Part shown: positions 34,229 to 43,997 of the stretch, in pieces
Layout of the letters: every line of letters starts with the position of its first letter
Position numbering within the stretch: position 1 is the first letter of the stretch
Assembly: GCA_023150555.1 (NCBI GenBank)
Contig: JAKLKQ010000023.1
Span: forward strand, 1 to 64,000
Direction: 5' to 3'
Length of the DNA stretch: 64,000 bases
From: Planctomycetota bacterium
GTDB lineage: Bacteria; Planctomycetota; SZUA-567; H5-PLA8
Program-made: the position numbers and the translations under genes
The notes under the pieces: model-generated
Told to the model about the DNA's origin: nothing
What the model saw: the letters and a program-made list of their open reading frames with translations, nothing else
The model's database searches: none

Positions 34229-35281
34229 TCACACAGTACTCGCCAGGTAGTTGACCAGGATGTGGACTGTCACGCCCGGCCACACGCTGCCGGTCCAGCG
34301 CCGCATGTTCAGCATCCACCATCCGCCCAGGAACGTGTAGATGAACTGGAAGGCCAGGTAACTCGGCTGCAGGCCGTAAACGCCTGGCCAGTGCCACAAC
34401 GAGAAAAGCGCCGCGGTGAGCAGCATCGGCGCGGCAAATGCGCCCCGCCAATCGTCGCGCATCTTCTCGTCGCGGCGTTCGCCCCACAGTTCGATCAGCC
34501 GTGCGTAAACGAAGCCGGTGAAGAGGTACTCCTGCGCCGCCGATCCCAGCAGCCACTTGTGCCAGGCAATGTCCTCGTAGGGCCTGGAGGTGTAGTCCGC
34601 GTAGATGGTGATGACGCTGAGCGGAGGCACGGCCCAGACGAGCAGAATCTTCCAATCGAATCGGCGCCAGCGTTCGAATTCGCCCAGGCCCAGCCCGCAG
34701 CGCCGCGGGGTGACGAGGCACAGGCCAAACGCCAGCGCCAGGCTGATCCATGAAACCGCTCCGTTGCCCGGCAGGGCCAAGTGCAGCTTACGAAGGACGG
34801 GAATGCAGCCGGCCGACAGCAGCACCAAGCCCAGCACGGTGAATACTTTGCGAAGCGCGGACGTCTTCTGCGGAGGTGTGCCGTCGCTTTTCCCGCTTGG
34901 TTCGGGTCTTTCGGGCCCGCGCCAGAAATAAAGCAGCACGGTGCCCAGCAGGACCGCCAACATCAGCCAGCCCAGTTCACGCGGTTGCATGTCCACGTGA
35001 ATGGGCTCGGTGATGTAGCGCTGGATGAAACCGGCTTCCGTTTCCGTACCGTGGCCGCGCAGCCAGTCCTCGAGATCAGTCAGCGGGCAATGGAGATTGG
35101 CGCACTCGAAGACCATCACGACGAGGCAGAACCAGAGGTGCGTATAGCGGAAGACGAAGTTTCGCGCGGCGCGCCATTTTCGCCACAGGCCCGCGAGCAG
35201 GAACAGGAAGCCGCCCGCGATGTAGGCGACGATCAAGCCGTGCAGGACGGCGGTCGCATTGGCGAGCAGGTTCCAGGGCAT
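34229..35281 (-). CDS. DUF2784 domain fused to CPBP-family intramembrane protease
   Basis: 350 residues. The first 110 residues match the DUF2784 pattern: LLANATAVLHGLIVAYIAG, RNFVFRYTHLWFCLVVM, ANLHCPLTDLEDWLR. After a Pro/Ser/Lys linker comes a CPBP (CAAX protease/Rce1-like) domain with QEYLFTGFVYARL (motif 1), LFSLWHWPG (motif 2) and VHILVN (motif 3). Motif 1 has Q-E and T in place of E-E and R, so activity is uncertain. ATG 35281 is chosen; the frame continues upstream across the divergent promoter. Converges with the frameshifted gene. Confidence 0.8.
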   Translation of the reverse strand: MPWNLLANATAVLHGLIVAYIAGGFLFLLAGLWRKWRAARNFVFRYTHLWFCLVVMVFECANLHCPLTDLEDWLRGHGTETEAGFIQRYITEPIHVDMQPRELGWLMLAVLLGTVLLYFWRGPERPEPSGKSDGTPPQKTSALRKVFTVLGLVLLSAGCIPVLRKLHLALPGNGAVSWISLALAFGLCLVTPRRCGLGLGEFERWRRFDWKILLVWAVPPLSVITIYADYTSRPYEDIAWHKWLLGSAAQEYLFTGFVYARLIELWGERRDEKMRDDWRGAFAAPMLLTAALFSLWHWPGVYGLQPSYLAFQFIYTFLGGWWMLNMRRWTGSVWPGVTVHILVNYLASTV

Positions 35282-35408
35282 GGGGGCACGATACCGTCGG
35301 CGGGCGATGCTGTCACGAGCGGCCGTTAACCTTCGGTTGCGATCCGGGAACCGGTGTATACCCTGTGAGTCCGAAACCGCCGATCCATCGATTCGGGAGG
35401 TGCACAAC

Positions 35409-36809
35409 GTGAGGCATTCTGCTCTTTCTCTTGCTCTTCTGGCGGTCGCGGTTTTCGGTTCTTCTGCCGCACAGGCCGAGGACGCTCCGAAGACGGTCGG
35501 ATGGCGCACCGACGGCACGGGCGAGTACCCCAACGCCGAGCCGCCGACCCAGTGGGCCAAGGACAAGGGCATCCTCTGGTCGGCCGAACTTCCGGGCCGC
35601 AGCAATGCGATTCCGGTCATTCTCGGCGACAAGCTGTTCATCAACTGCGATCCTTCCAGCCTGTACTGCGTCAACCTGGCCGACGGCAAGAACGCGTGGA
35701 CAGCCGAACTGAACTTCAAGGACGTGCTGAGCGCCGAGGACTGGGCCAAGGCCGAGGCCGAGATCCAGGCGGCCAAGGAAATCGCCAAGGAGCTCTCGCC
35801 GCTCAACGCCGAAATCACCAAGCTCAACCGCGCGCTGAAGAACGCCGAGAACAAGGCCGAGGCGGAAGCGAAGCTCGAACCGCTCAAGAAGCAGGCCTAC
35901 GACCTGCAGGTCAAACTGAAGGAACTCAAGCTGGCCGCACAGTACGAAGAGACCAAGACGCATCCCAGCAACACGCACACCACGCCCACGCCCGTCACCG
36001 ACGGCAAGCACGTCTGGGTGCTGATGGATAGCGGCATCGCCGGCTGCTTCGACCTGGTCGGCAAGCGCGTCTGGGCGCGCCACATCGAGCGGCCGCCGAG
36101 CCCCAGCAACTGGGGATACAGCTCTTCGCCTTGTCTGGCCGGTGACAAGCTGATCGTGCACATCAACGACCTGATCGCCCTCGACGCCGCCACCGGCGAG
36201 GAGAAGTGGCGCGCCAAGGTCAAGGGCAGCTGGGGCTCGCCCGTCGCGACCCAGATCGGCGGCGAATGGGCGGTGATCACCCCGCGTGGCGACTTCGTGC
36301 GCGCGGCCGACGGCAAGGTCATGGGCAACGCGAAAGTGGCCTTGGAATACAACACCCCGGTCGTGAAGGACGGCGTTGCCTACTTCATCCAGAACGGAGG
36401 CAAGGCCATCCAACTCCCCGAGAAGTTGGAGGAGAGCATGGAGCTGAAGGCGCTCTGGACCACCCAGCCCAACCGGGACCGCTATTACGCCTCGCCGGTG
36501 ATCCATGACGGGCTGATCTACGCCGTGAACCGGAAGAACAAGTTCAGCGCCATCGACGCCAAGGACGGCTCGATCGTCTACGAAGAGGAATTGCCTCTGG
36601 GCCCCGGCGACACGTTCCCCAGCATCGCCATGGCCGGCAAGTTTCTGTTCGTCGGACACGACCGCGGAAAGCTTGTCGTGCTGGAACCGGGGCGGACTTT
36701 CAAGCAAGTCGCCTTGAACGAACTGGAAGGCTTCCGCAGCACGCCCGTCTTCCAGGGCAAGCGGATGTACCTGCGCGCCGAGAAACGCCTGTACTGCATA
36801 GGCGAGTGA
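35409..36809 (+). CDS. Secreted PQQ-like beta-propeller protein with coiled-coil insertion
   Basis: 466 residues. Start is GTG with GGGAGG 8 bases upstream. Signal peptide (ALSLALLAVAVFGSSAAQA). Propeller blades of PQQ/BamB type: LYCVNLADGKNAW, LIALDAATGEEKWRAKV, FSAIDAKDGSIVYEEEL, LVVLEPG. A helical coiled coil (about residues 105-180, EITKLNRALKNAENKAEAEA) is inserted between blades 1 and 2. Predicted periplasmic or extracytoplasmic. Such proteins bind partners or quinone cofactors; no catalytic residues recognised. Confidence 0.83.
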   Translation: MRHSALSLALLAVAVFGSSAAQAEDAPKTVGWRTDGTGEYPNAEPPTQWAKDKGILWSAELPGRSNAIPVILGDKLFINCDPSSLYCVNLADGKNAWTAELNFKDVLSAEDWAKAEAEIQAAKEIAKELSPLNAEITKLNRALKNAENKAEAEAKLEPLKKQAYDLQVKLKELKLAAQYEETKTHPSNTHTTPTPVTDGKHVWVLMDSGIAGCFDLVGKRVWARHIERPPSPSNWGYSSSPCLAGDKLIVHINDLIALDAATGEEKWRAKVKGSWGSPVATQIGGEWAVITPRGDFVRAADGKVMGNAKVALEYNTPVVKDGVAYFIQNGGKAIQLPEKLEESMELKALWTTQPNRDRYYASPVIHDGLIYAVNRKNKFSAIDAKDGSIVYEEELPLGPGDTFPSIAMAGKFLFVGHDRGKLVVLEPGRTFKQVALNELEGFRSTPVFQGKRMYLRAEKRLYCIGE

Positions 36810-36921
36810 GAAACCGAGTGTGGGGAGCCGCGGCGAGGCCGAAAAATCCTCGCCCCGAGGAAATTTCGGCAGCGAATCGAAAGATCCCAGAGAATTGTCA
36901 TAAATCTTTATTTAAAAGCGA

Positions 36922-36948
36922 GTTATGTATACCTAATATAGATATAAC
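36922..36948 (+). promoter_or_regulatory. AT-rich inverted repeat, possible operator/promoter
   Basis: GTTATGTATA (36922-36931) and TAGATATAAC (36939-36948) form an imperfect inverted repeat around CCTAATA, in a strongly AT-rich patch about 115 bases before the DUF1549/1553 gene. The preceding gene ends with a GGCGAGG/CCTCGCC hairpin (36832-36854) lacking a U-tract. Confidence 0.35.
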
Positions 36949-37061
36949 GAGGGCGTCCATTGCATTAAGCACCTAGGCATCTCCGTCATTCCGAAGGGCC
37001 GCCGGATAACTGCCAAATCGAAATGGAAGTGCTCAGTAGCCGAGCGCTCGGAGCTTATGCC

Positions 37062-39266
37062 ATGATGAACTCTCCTCGTACTTTCGCGGCGCCATTTCTC
37101 CTGAGCCTGCTGATCGTGCTTTCCCCGGCGCGCGGCAGCGAGCGCGTCGCACTGGAGATTCCCGGCGGCACGGTACGCGGCGAGGTCGTTAAGCTGACGG
37201 AGAAGGAGGTTGTGCTGAAGGTCCAAGGCCAGGACCGCGTCATCCCGCGCGTCTTCCTGGACAAGGACGGCCTCTTCAAGGTTCGCAAGGCGCTGCTCGA
37301 TCCCAAAGATGCCAAGGGCCACTACGAACTGGGCACCTACGCCAAGCAGAACGGGTACGACCAGGACGCCGAGAAACTGCTGCTGAAGTCCGTGCAACTG
37401 GATCCGAGCCTGAAGGACAAGGCGCTTGGTGCGCTGGACGAGAAGGCCGCGCCGGCACAGATCGAGATCCAGCCCGCCGCCAAGGTCGAGAGTGCCCCGG
37501 CGCCCGGCGGCGGCAACGGCGCGGCAAACCTTTCGGTCGCACCGGCGGGCGGCTCGGGCGTCGATACTTTCGTCAACGCGCGCATCCGCTCGGCCGGGTA
37601 CAGCCCGGCCGCGAAGTGCACCGACGAGGAGTTCGTGCGCCGCGCGTACTTGGATGTCGTCGGCGTGATCCCAACCGCGCTGGCGGTGAAGGCGTTTCTC
37701 GCCGACCGCGCCTCCGACAAGCGCGCCAAGCTCATTGATCAGCTCCTGTCCGACGAACGCTACGGCCAGCACTGGGCGACGATCTGGGGCGATCTGCTGC
37801 GCGAGCACTCCAACTCGGACCAGGCCGAGGGCACTTATCCCGGTTCCTACCGCGCGTGGCTGAAGAAGGCGCTGAACGACAACCTGCCCTACGACAAGTT
37901 CGTCGGCGCGCTGATCACCAGCGAAGGCCGTGCGGACCAGAGCGGCGCGGTGAACTTCTATCTGCGCGACGTCGGCGACCGCGTCGAGACCACCAATACC
38001 GTCGCCAGCGCCTTCATGGGCACGCGCATGTCCTGCGCTCAGTGCCACGACCACCCCTTCGACACTTGGGAGCAGAAGGATTTCACCGGGCTGCAGGCCT
38101 TCTTCTCGCGTACGCGCGTGAGCATGGACATGCAGGCCACTCTGGAGCGCATGCAGAAGGAAGAGAACGTCCCGGCCGAGTACAAGACGCACATCGGCAA
38201 CTTCCTCAAGGCCGGCGCCGCGCCCAAGGACGACAAGAACGCCAAGGGCCGCCGGGGCGGGGACGGTGAGTATCGCAACATCAAAGCGCTGGAGGCGGAA
38301 GTGGCCAAAGCCCTGGGCCAGGAGAAGGGCGAGGCCTTCCGCAACATGCTCTATCGCTATCGCGTGAACACGGTCACCGAGAACAGCGGCGGCGGCGGCG
38401 CGGCCTTCCCGTGGGATTCGTCGAAGACCTCGGACGGCAAGGGCGGCCTGCGCGAAGACCTGGTGAAATTTCTCGTCGCCAGCCCGCGCTTCGCCGAAGT
38501 GCAGGCAAACCGCGTCTGGTCGAAGCTGATGGGCCGCGGCCTGGTCGAGCCCGTCGACGACTTCCGCGCCAAGAACCCGCCTACGCACCCGGAACTGCTG
38601 CAGTACCTCGCACAGGTGCTCGCCGACGCCAAATTCGATACCAAGGTGCTGATTAAGACGATCATGCTCTCCGACGCCTACCAGCGCAGTTCGGTGGCGG
38701 CCGGCAAGAGCGCCGAGGACACCGATTGCTACAGCTACCGCCGGCTTCGCCGCATGACCGCCGAGCAGCTCTACGACAGCATCATGGTCGCCACGGGCCT
38801 CAAGCCCGGCGTCGCCCCGCCCGGCGCGCAGGCGATGGCCAACAACCCCATGATGCAGATGCAGATGAAGGGCGGCGGCGACGACGACCGCGGCTGGGCC
38901 TTCGACCAGCGCACGCCAGCGCAGGCGGGCAACTTCCTGCATACCTTCAACCAGCCCGACCGCGACCAGCTCACCACCGACCGCGATCCCAGCGTCTCGA
39001 TCATCCAGGCCTTGGAACTTTTCAACGGGCGCGCCATCAACCGCGCCGTCGGCGACGAAAATTCGCTGGGCAGCCGCTTGGTCTCATCCCGCGTTAACAT
39101 CAAAGACCTGATCGGCGAACTCTACCTCGCGACGCTGAACCGCTACCCCAACAGCGCCGAATACGGCGCGGCGGTCGGCTACCTGCGCGGCACGCCCACC
39201 CGCAAGACGGTGGAGGACCTCCACTGGGCGCTGCTGAACACGCGCGAGTTCATGTTCATCAAGTAA
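37062..39266 (+). CDS. DUF1549/DUF1553 planctomycete cytochrome-like protein
   Basis: 734 residues. Signal peptide (TFAAPFLLSLLIVLSPARG), a small beta domain (about 30-75) and TPR-like helices. DUF1549 follows (VDTFVNARIRSAGYSPA, FVRRAYLDVVGVIPTA, YGQHWATIWGDLLRE, heme-like CAQCHDHPFDTWEQKDF). DUF1553 follows (GGLREDLVKFLVASPRFAEV, NRVWSKLMGRGLVEPVDDF, LATLNRYPNSAEYGAAV). This pair is characteristic of planctomycetes and usually sits beside DUF1501, as here (38 bases downstream). ATG 37062 with CGGAGC is preferred to 37023. Extracytoplasmic; role unknown. Confidence 0.92.
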   Translation: MMNSPRTFAAPFLLSLLIVLSPARGSERVALEIPGGTVRGEVVKLTEKEVVLKVQGQDRVIPRVFLDKDGLFKVRKALLDPKDAKGHYELGTYAKQNGYDQDAEKLLLKSVQLDPSLKDKALGALDEKAAPAQIEIQPAAKVESAPAPGGGNGAANLSVAPAGGSGVDTFVNARIRSAGYSPAAKCTDEEFVRRAYLDVVGVIPTALAVKAFLADRASDKRAKLIDQLLSDERYGQHWATIWGDLLREHSNSDQAEGTYPGSYRAWLKKALNDNLPYDKFVGALITSEGRADQSGAVNFYLRDVGDRVETTNTVASAFMGTRMSCAQCHDHPFDTWEQKDFTGLQAFFSRTRVSMDMQATLERMQKEENVPAEYKTHIGNFLKAGAAPKDDKNAKGRRGGDGEYRNIKALEAEVAKALGQEKGEAFRNMLYRYRVNTVTENSGGGGAAFPWDSSKTSDGKGGLREDLVKFLVASPRFAEVQANRVWSKLMGRGLVEPVDDFRAKNPPTHPELLQYLAQVLADAKFDTKVLIKTIMLSDAYQRSSVAAGKSAEDTDCYSYRRLRRMTAEQLYDSIMVATGLKPGVAPPGAQAMANNPMMQMQMKGGGDDDRGWAFDQRTPAQAGNFLHTFNQPDRDQLTTDRDPSVSIIQALELFNGRAINRAVGDENSLGSRLVSSRVNIKDLIGELYLATLNRYPNSAEYGAAVGYLRGTPTRKTVEDLHWALLNTREFMFIK

Positions 39267-39304
39267 CGGGGCCCGTACCGGATCTATTGCAAGGAGCCGT
39301 GCCC

Positions 39305-40588
39305 ATGAATCGGACATCCAAAGCCTGCCGCGACTGCGACGGACGCGATGGACTCTCGCGCCGCAGCTTCTTGAGGGCCGGTGCCTTGAGTTTCATGGGC
39401 CTGGGCCTGCTGGACCTGCTGAGGGTCACCGCTCATGCCGCTGGCGGCAGCTGCGACAGCGTGATCCTGGTCTGGCTCGCCGGCGGACCGAGCCACATCG
39501 ACACCTTCGATCCCAAGCCCGGCCAGCCGACCGGCGGCGACTTCAAGGCCATCGGCACCGCCGCCAACGGCATCCAGCTCTGCGAGCACTTCCCCAAGCT
39601 GGCCAAGCAGATGAAACTCGCCAGCCTGGTGCGCAGCCTGACCAACAAGGAAGGCAGCCACGAGCGCGCCACCTACCAGATGCACACCGGCTATGCGCCG
39701 CTGGGCAGCATCAAGCATCCCAGCCTGGGTTCGCTGGTGATCAAAGAGAAGGGGAAGATCAACGAGGACATTCCCGCGTACGTCTCCATCGGACGGCAGG
39801 CCTTCGGCGCGGGCTTCCTGGGCACCGAGGTCGCGCCGTTCCTGATCGGCGACCCCAACACCGCGACGCAGAACATCTACCACTCTCGCGAGGTCCCCGA
39901 AAAGCGCTTCGCAGACCGCGTCGCCCTGCTGAACAAGCTCGATGCCAGCTTCGCCGCCAGCCACAAGGAGGCGGCCGAGGTCGCCGACTACGGATTCCAG
40001 TTCCAGGAAGCCGTTAAGATGATGCGCTCGCGCTCCAAGGACGCCTTCGACTACAAGAAGGAGGAGGCCAAGCTCAAGGACTACGGCGCCAGCGAGTTCG
40101 GCAAGAGCATGCTCATCGCCAAACGCCTCATCGAGCAGGGCGTGCGCTTCGTCGAGGTCTCGCTGGCCGGCTGGGACACGCACCAGGACAACTTCAAGCG
40201 CCTCCCAGAACTTTGTGGAACCCTGGATAAGGGCCTCGCGACCCTGATCGAAGACCTCAACGCCAGCGGCAAGCTGGCCCGCACGCTGGTGCTGTGCCTG
40301 GGTGAGTTCGGCCGCACGCCCAAGATCAACGGGCAGGGCGGGCGCGACCATTATCCGCGCGTTTGGTCGGCATTTATGGCCGGCGGCGGCGTCAAGGGCG
40401 GCTACGTGCACGGCGCCAGCGACGCCGAAGGCGGCGCGCCCAAGGACAACCCGGTCTCGCCCGGCGACCTGCACGCGACGATGTTCGAACTGCTCGGCGT
40501 CAACCACGCCAAAGAGCACTTCACCAACCAAGGCCGCCCCATCCGCATCGTCGACAAGGGCAAGGCCATCAAGGAACTGATGGCGTAG
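39305..40588 (+). CDS. DUF1501 Tat-exported protein
   Basis: 427 residues. Twin-arginine signal LSRRSFLRAGALSFMGLGLL. The body has the sulfatase-like DUF1501 pattern: ILVWLAGGPSHIDTFDPKPG, SLTNKEGSHERATYQMHTGY, HPSLGSLV, LGEFGRTPKINGQGGRDHYP, GDLHATMFELLGV. AAGGAG precedes ATG 39305. Exported folded by Tat and expected to act with the DUF1549/1553 partner just upstream. Metal binding and a hydrolytic role are plausible from the alkaline-phosphatase-like fold but unproven. Confidence 0.93.
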   Translation: MNRTSKACRDCDGRDGLSRRSFLRAGALSFMGLGLLDLLRVTAHAAGGSCDSVILVWLAGGPSHIDTFDPKPGQPTGGDFKAIGTAANGIQLCEHFPKLAKQMKLASLVRSLTNKEGSHERATYQMHTGYAPLGSIKHPSLGSLVIKEKGKINEDIPAYVSIGRQAFGAGFLGTEVAPFLIGDPNTATQNIYHSREVPEKRFADRVALLNKLDASFAASHKEAAEVADYGFQFQEAVKMMRSRSKDAFDYKKEEAKLKDYGASEFGKSMLIAKRLIEQGVRFVEVSLAGWDTHQDNFKRLPELCGTLDKGLATLIEDLNASGKLARTLVLCLGEFGRTPKINGQGGRDHYPRVWSAFMAGGGVKGGYVHGASDAEGGAPKDNPVSPGDLHATMFELLGVNHAKEHFTNQGRPIRIVDKGKAIKELMA

Positions 40589-40743
40589 CGCACGTTCCGC
40601 AACATCTCGTTTCGCGGGTCCGGCGGGGATTTCGCCTCGTGCGAACCTCTGTTCACGCGTAATATGCCCGCAGGATCGTCCTCGTCACCGGCCGGCCCCA
40701 AGTGCCGCGTGATGAGGAAGCCTGCGCAATGAAGGAGTCCGCC

Positions 40744-41532
40744 ATGGTCTTGAAGTATTCGTTCTGCACCATCGCCTACCGCCACAAGAGCGACGCGACG
40801 CTGGCCGGCATCTTCGAGAACCTCGCCGCGGCGGGCTACGACGGCGCGGAGATCTGGTGGCCGCACGTCGAGAACCTATCGCAGGCGCAGCTCGCCGAGG
40901 CCAAGGCCTGCGCGAAGCAGCACAAGCTGGCGGTGCCGATCCTGAGCCCCTACCTGGGCAACTTCAATCTCGAGATGACCAACCGAGGCGAGATGATCGA
41001 GCGCACGCTTGCCGCCGCGCCGGTCGCGGAGGCGCTGGGCGCGCCCCTTTTGCGCGCGTTTGCGGGGTGGACGTGCGAGTGCAGCAGCCTGACGGCGAAG
41101 GAAGACTACTGGCGCTACAACCTGGACGGCTTCAAGGAGATGGTCGCGATCGCGCGCGACCACGGCCTGCGCATCGCCATCGAGACGCACTATGCGACGC
41201 TGTGCGACAGCGTCGCTGGGTTCAAGCGTTTTGTCGAGCACTGCGGCGAGACGATCTGCGCGAACCTGCAGCTCGACGACATCGCGAAGAACAGCAGCCT
41301 GCCCGGCGGCGTGGCTGTGTACCGCGCGATCCAGGACCGCGTCGTGCACGCGCACGTTCCGCACCGCTACGACGCAGGCCCCGAGGGCGCGGCGAAACTC
41401 GACGACCACCGCAAGCTGCTGGCGGCACTGGCCGCCGACGGATTCAAGGGCTTCGTCTCGGTGGAGCACTGCAAGGGCGACGGCGACCCGTTCGAAGCCG
41501 CCAAGGCGGGACGCAAGCTCTATACGGCGTAA
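40744..41532 (+). CDS. Sugar phosphate isomerase/epimerase-like TIM barrel
   Basis: 262 residues. AP-endonuclease-2/xylose-isomerase-like barrel: YSFCTIAYRHKSDATLAGIF, AAAGYDGAEIWWPHVE, MTNRGEMIERTLAAAPVAEA, LRIAIETHYATLCDS, ANLQLDDIA, VVHAHVPHRY and a C-terminal GFVSVEHCKGDGDP. Conserved Glu/His/Asp residues for a divalent metal are present. AAGGAG lies 8 bases before ATG 40744; ATG 40729 is possible. Substrate unknown. Confidence 0.83.
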   Translation: MVLKYSFCTIAYRHKSDATLAGIFENLAAAGYDGAEIWWPHVENLSQAQLAEAKACAKQHKLAVPILSPYLGNFNLEMTNRGEMIERTLAAAPVAEALGAPLLRAFAGWTCECSSLTAKEDYWRYNLDGFKEMVAIARDHGLRIAIETHYATLCDSVAGFKRFVEHCGETICANLQLDDIAKNSSLPGGVAVYRAIQDRVVHAHVPHRYDAGPEGAAKLDDHRKLLAALAADGFKGFVSVEHCKGDGDPFEAAKAGRKLYTA

Positions 41533-41552
41533 GAGACTGACAGCGGGTTCAA

Positions 41553-41592
41553 CTCAGAAGTTCTTGATGCCTTCGTGCCTTGGTGGCTAACC
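41553..41592. repeat. Short word repeat remnant
   Basis: CTTCGTGCCTTGGTGGCTAA (41573-41592) and the preceding AAGTTCTTGATGC look like a fragment of the widespread intergenic 'TTCGTGxCTTxGTGGx' repeats. It lies between the 3' ends of two convergent genes. Confidence 0.5.
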
Positions 41593-41623
41593 AGTCCCAC
41601 CAATTCAAATTCCCCAATCGGAG

Positions 41624-43933
41624 TTACTGGCTCAGGTCGAGCTTGATGCTGCCGGGCAGGGCGGGGGACTTCTCTTCTGCGGGGGCGGGCGCGGCCTTTG
41701 GTTCGGGTTCGCCCAGGTCTTCACCGTTCTTCTGCTTCTCGCGCAGGACCTTGGCTTCCTCGACCAGGCGCGCGGCCTTGGTGCGGGCGGCCTCGTCGAG
41801 GTCCGCGGGCTCGGCCAGGCGCTGCAGTTCGTTGGCGGCGACGAGGGCCACGGGCACGCGGCGCGCGCCGACGGCGGCCTCGAGCTTCCCGAGCTGGACG
41901 TGCCAGCGTTCGTCCGCGCTCAGTTCCTGCGCGCCGGTCAGGATCACGCTGAAGGCGTCCAGCGCGTCGGCATAGCGGCCTTCGTTCAGGGCCTGCTGGG
42001 CGCGGTCGCGCTGCATGGCATCGCGTACCCGGCGCACTTCGCGGCCGCCGCGGGTGTTGGTGTCCAGCGGGTAGCGCACCTTGAACTCGTCGAGGACCTT
42101 GGACACGCCGAACTCGTCGCAGGCGTCGACGCTCATCTGCAGGCGCACGGCGTGGGCGGCCTGCTTGATGCCCTGCACCCACAGCCGCACCGGATCGCTG
42201 AGGCCCGCGATGCTGGTGGCCGACAGCCCGGTCAGTACGTCGGCGGCTTCCTCGCGCTTGCCTTTCTGCCGCAGCGCCAGGCCCAGGCCGTAGCTGGCGC
42301 CCAGGCTTTCGACGGAGCGCCCGAAGAACTTGGACGCCTCCTCGAAGAGCGGCTCGGGATCGGAGGGCGTCACGGTCACGGCGCTGCCGGCCAAGTCCTT
42401 CAGGTTGTACAGCGCCCAAGGCTGGTAGAAGCACGCGATCATCAGCGCCTGCTGGTTGGGATGGTAGGCGTTCATGCGCGCGTTCGCGGCGGGCGCGGTG
42501 AAACCGTAGGCGTCCAGACCTTTGGCCTTCTCCACCGCCAGGTCCTTCATGCCGCCCTCGCGCGCCTCGCGGAAGGCGACGACTGCTGCGAGGAACGCGC
42601 TCTGCGCGTCGGAGCGGTCCTGCTCGGTACCCGTGGCCAGCAGGGCGCGGCCGCGTTCGTAGTGTGCGAGGGCCTCCAGCACGCGGATGCGCCAGCGGCG
42701 TTCATCGGCATGCAGGGTGCCCTCGCCCAGGTTGCGCAGGGCACTCTGGCCCTGGCCCAGCTTGGCGGCGCGGGCGGCCGGTTCGATGGTCTTGGCGGCG
42801 TCGGCGAGGAGCGTGACGGCGGCGTTCGCTTCGTCGATGGTGGCGGTGCCGCCCTTGCCGAACTCCACCGTGGTCAGCTCCATGCGGCGCGCAAGTTCCG
42901 GCCAGTCGGGATCCTCGGTCAGGCCCAGGCAGGGGCGGTCCTGCGGGCCGTGGGCGCCGGCCTGGGCCCAGTTCTCGGTGCGCGGTTCCAGCGCGTAAAG
43001 CGCCTGCACGTCCTGGTTGGGCTGGGGCGACAGGTCGGGGCCGTAGGTCACCCGCGCGGGCGTGGAGTACTCGACGCCGCCGCCGCCGGCGACATAGAAG
43101 ATGGTGGCCTTGCCGGCCAGCACGGTCATGCAGATGGTGGCGTGTTTGGGCTTGGCGGGCGCCGGGTCGGGCAGGGCCCACGCGGCGGCCCAGTCCGGCC
43201 AGCGCGACGCGGTGGGCTGCGCCATCCACAGGTCGACCTGAGCGCCGGGTTCTTCGAGGGAGACGGAGCCGCCGTCGGTCTTGATCAGCAGGCCGATGAC
43301 CTGCGGCCCGGCCTGGAAGGCCGCGCGTCCGGCCTGCAGGACCAGCATCGGGCTGCGGCCGCCCTTCTCGACCAGGAGTTCGCTGTCCTCGTCGAGGTCC
43401 ACCACGCTGCCGTCGTTGAACTGCACGCGCACGAATTGCCCGCGCGAGGCGATCAGGCGGTCGCCTTCGTAGACGTTGGCGTCTTCCCCGGGGTTCAGGG
43501 GCCTGGGGTCGCCGTTGCCGCGGGCGACGCTGCAGCCGGTGCCATTGGCCAGGAAGCCGGCGCGATCGCGCGGCCGCGCGATCCAGACGGTCATCAGCAG
43601 CATCGCGGCGGCGGCCATGGCGTAGAGGAAGCGGCGCCGGCGGATGCGGGCGCGGATCACGTTCTGGCTGCGGCGGTGCTCGGCGAAGAGCGTGGCCAGG
43701 ACCTTCTCGGCGATGCGCACGGGGGGCTCGCTGAGGTTCTCGAGGCCGGCGCGGAGCAGGCGGTCTTCCTCGCGCAGCGCATCGAGCGTGCGTCGTGCGT
43801 CGGCGTCGCCCTTCAGGCGCGCCTCCATCGCCTGCTGCTGCTCGGGCTCGAGGCGGCCCTCGATGTAGCGCAGCAGATCCAGCTCGCCCAGGGGCGCGCC
43901 GTGCTCGTTGAGGTTCCCGTGCCGCTCGCTCAT
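41624..43933 (-). CDS. FecR-like anti-sigma regulator with TPR-like C-terminus
   Basis: 769 residues. The N-terminal anti-sigma-like helical domain (LDLLRYIEGRLEPEQQQAME) has no zinc Cys. One TM helix lies near 105-122 (RFLYAMAAAAMLLMTVWIA). A FecR-type beta domain follows (about 130-250, VYEGDRLIASRGQFVRVQFN, VDLDEDSELLV). The long C-terminal region is helical and TPR-like (YGLGLALRQKGKREEAADVL, EGRYADALDAFSVIL). It lies 64 bases downstream of the ECF sigma gene, so it is probably the membrane partner of that sigma. Confidence 0.82.
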   Translation of the reverse strand: MSERHGNLNEHGAPLGELDLLRYIEGRLEPEQQQAMEARLKGDADARRTLDALREEDRLLRAGLENLSEPPVRIAEKVLATLFAEHRRSQNVIRARIRRRRFLYAMAAAAMLLMTVWIARPRDRAGFLANGTGCSVARGNGDPRPLNPGEDANVYEGDRLIASRGQFVRVQFNDGSVVDLDEDSELLVEKGGRSPMLVLQAGRAAFQAGPQVIGLLIKTDGGSVSLEEPGAQVDLWMAQPTASRWPDWAAAWALPDPAPAKPKHATICMTVLAGKATIFYVAGGGGVEYSTPARVTYGPDLSPQPNQDVQALYALEPRTENWAQAGAHGPQDRPCLGLTEDPDWPELARRMELTTVEFGKGGTATIDEANAAVTLLADAAKTIEPAARAAKLGQGQSALRNLGEGTLHADERRWRIRVLEALAHYERGRALLATGTEQDRSDAQSAFLAAVVAFREAREGGMKDLAVEKAKGLDAYGFTAPAANARMNAYHPNQQALMIACFYQPWALYNLKDLAGSAVTVTPSDPEPLFEEASKFFGRSVESLGASYGLGLALRQKGKREEAADVLTGLSATSIAGLSDPVRLWVQGIKQAAHAVRLQMSVDACDEFGVSKVLDEFKVRYPLDTNTRGGREVRRVRDAMQRDRAQQALNEGRYADALDAFSVILTGAQELSADERWHVQLGKLEAAVGARRVPVALVAANELQRLAEPADLDEAARTKAARLVEEAKVLREKQKNGEDLGEPEPKAAPAPAEEKSPALPGSIKLDLSQ

Positions 43934-43997
43934 AACCTTCCCAACCGTTCGCAGCGGGAAAAAGGTTCACGCCGCGTCCAAAGATTTCGTCGTACGG

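Noticed and set aside
36933..38942. Minus-strand open frame of 669 codons opposite the DUF1549/1553 gene
   Set aside because: Antisense to a well-supported gene; composition typical of shadow frames.
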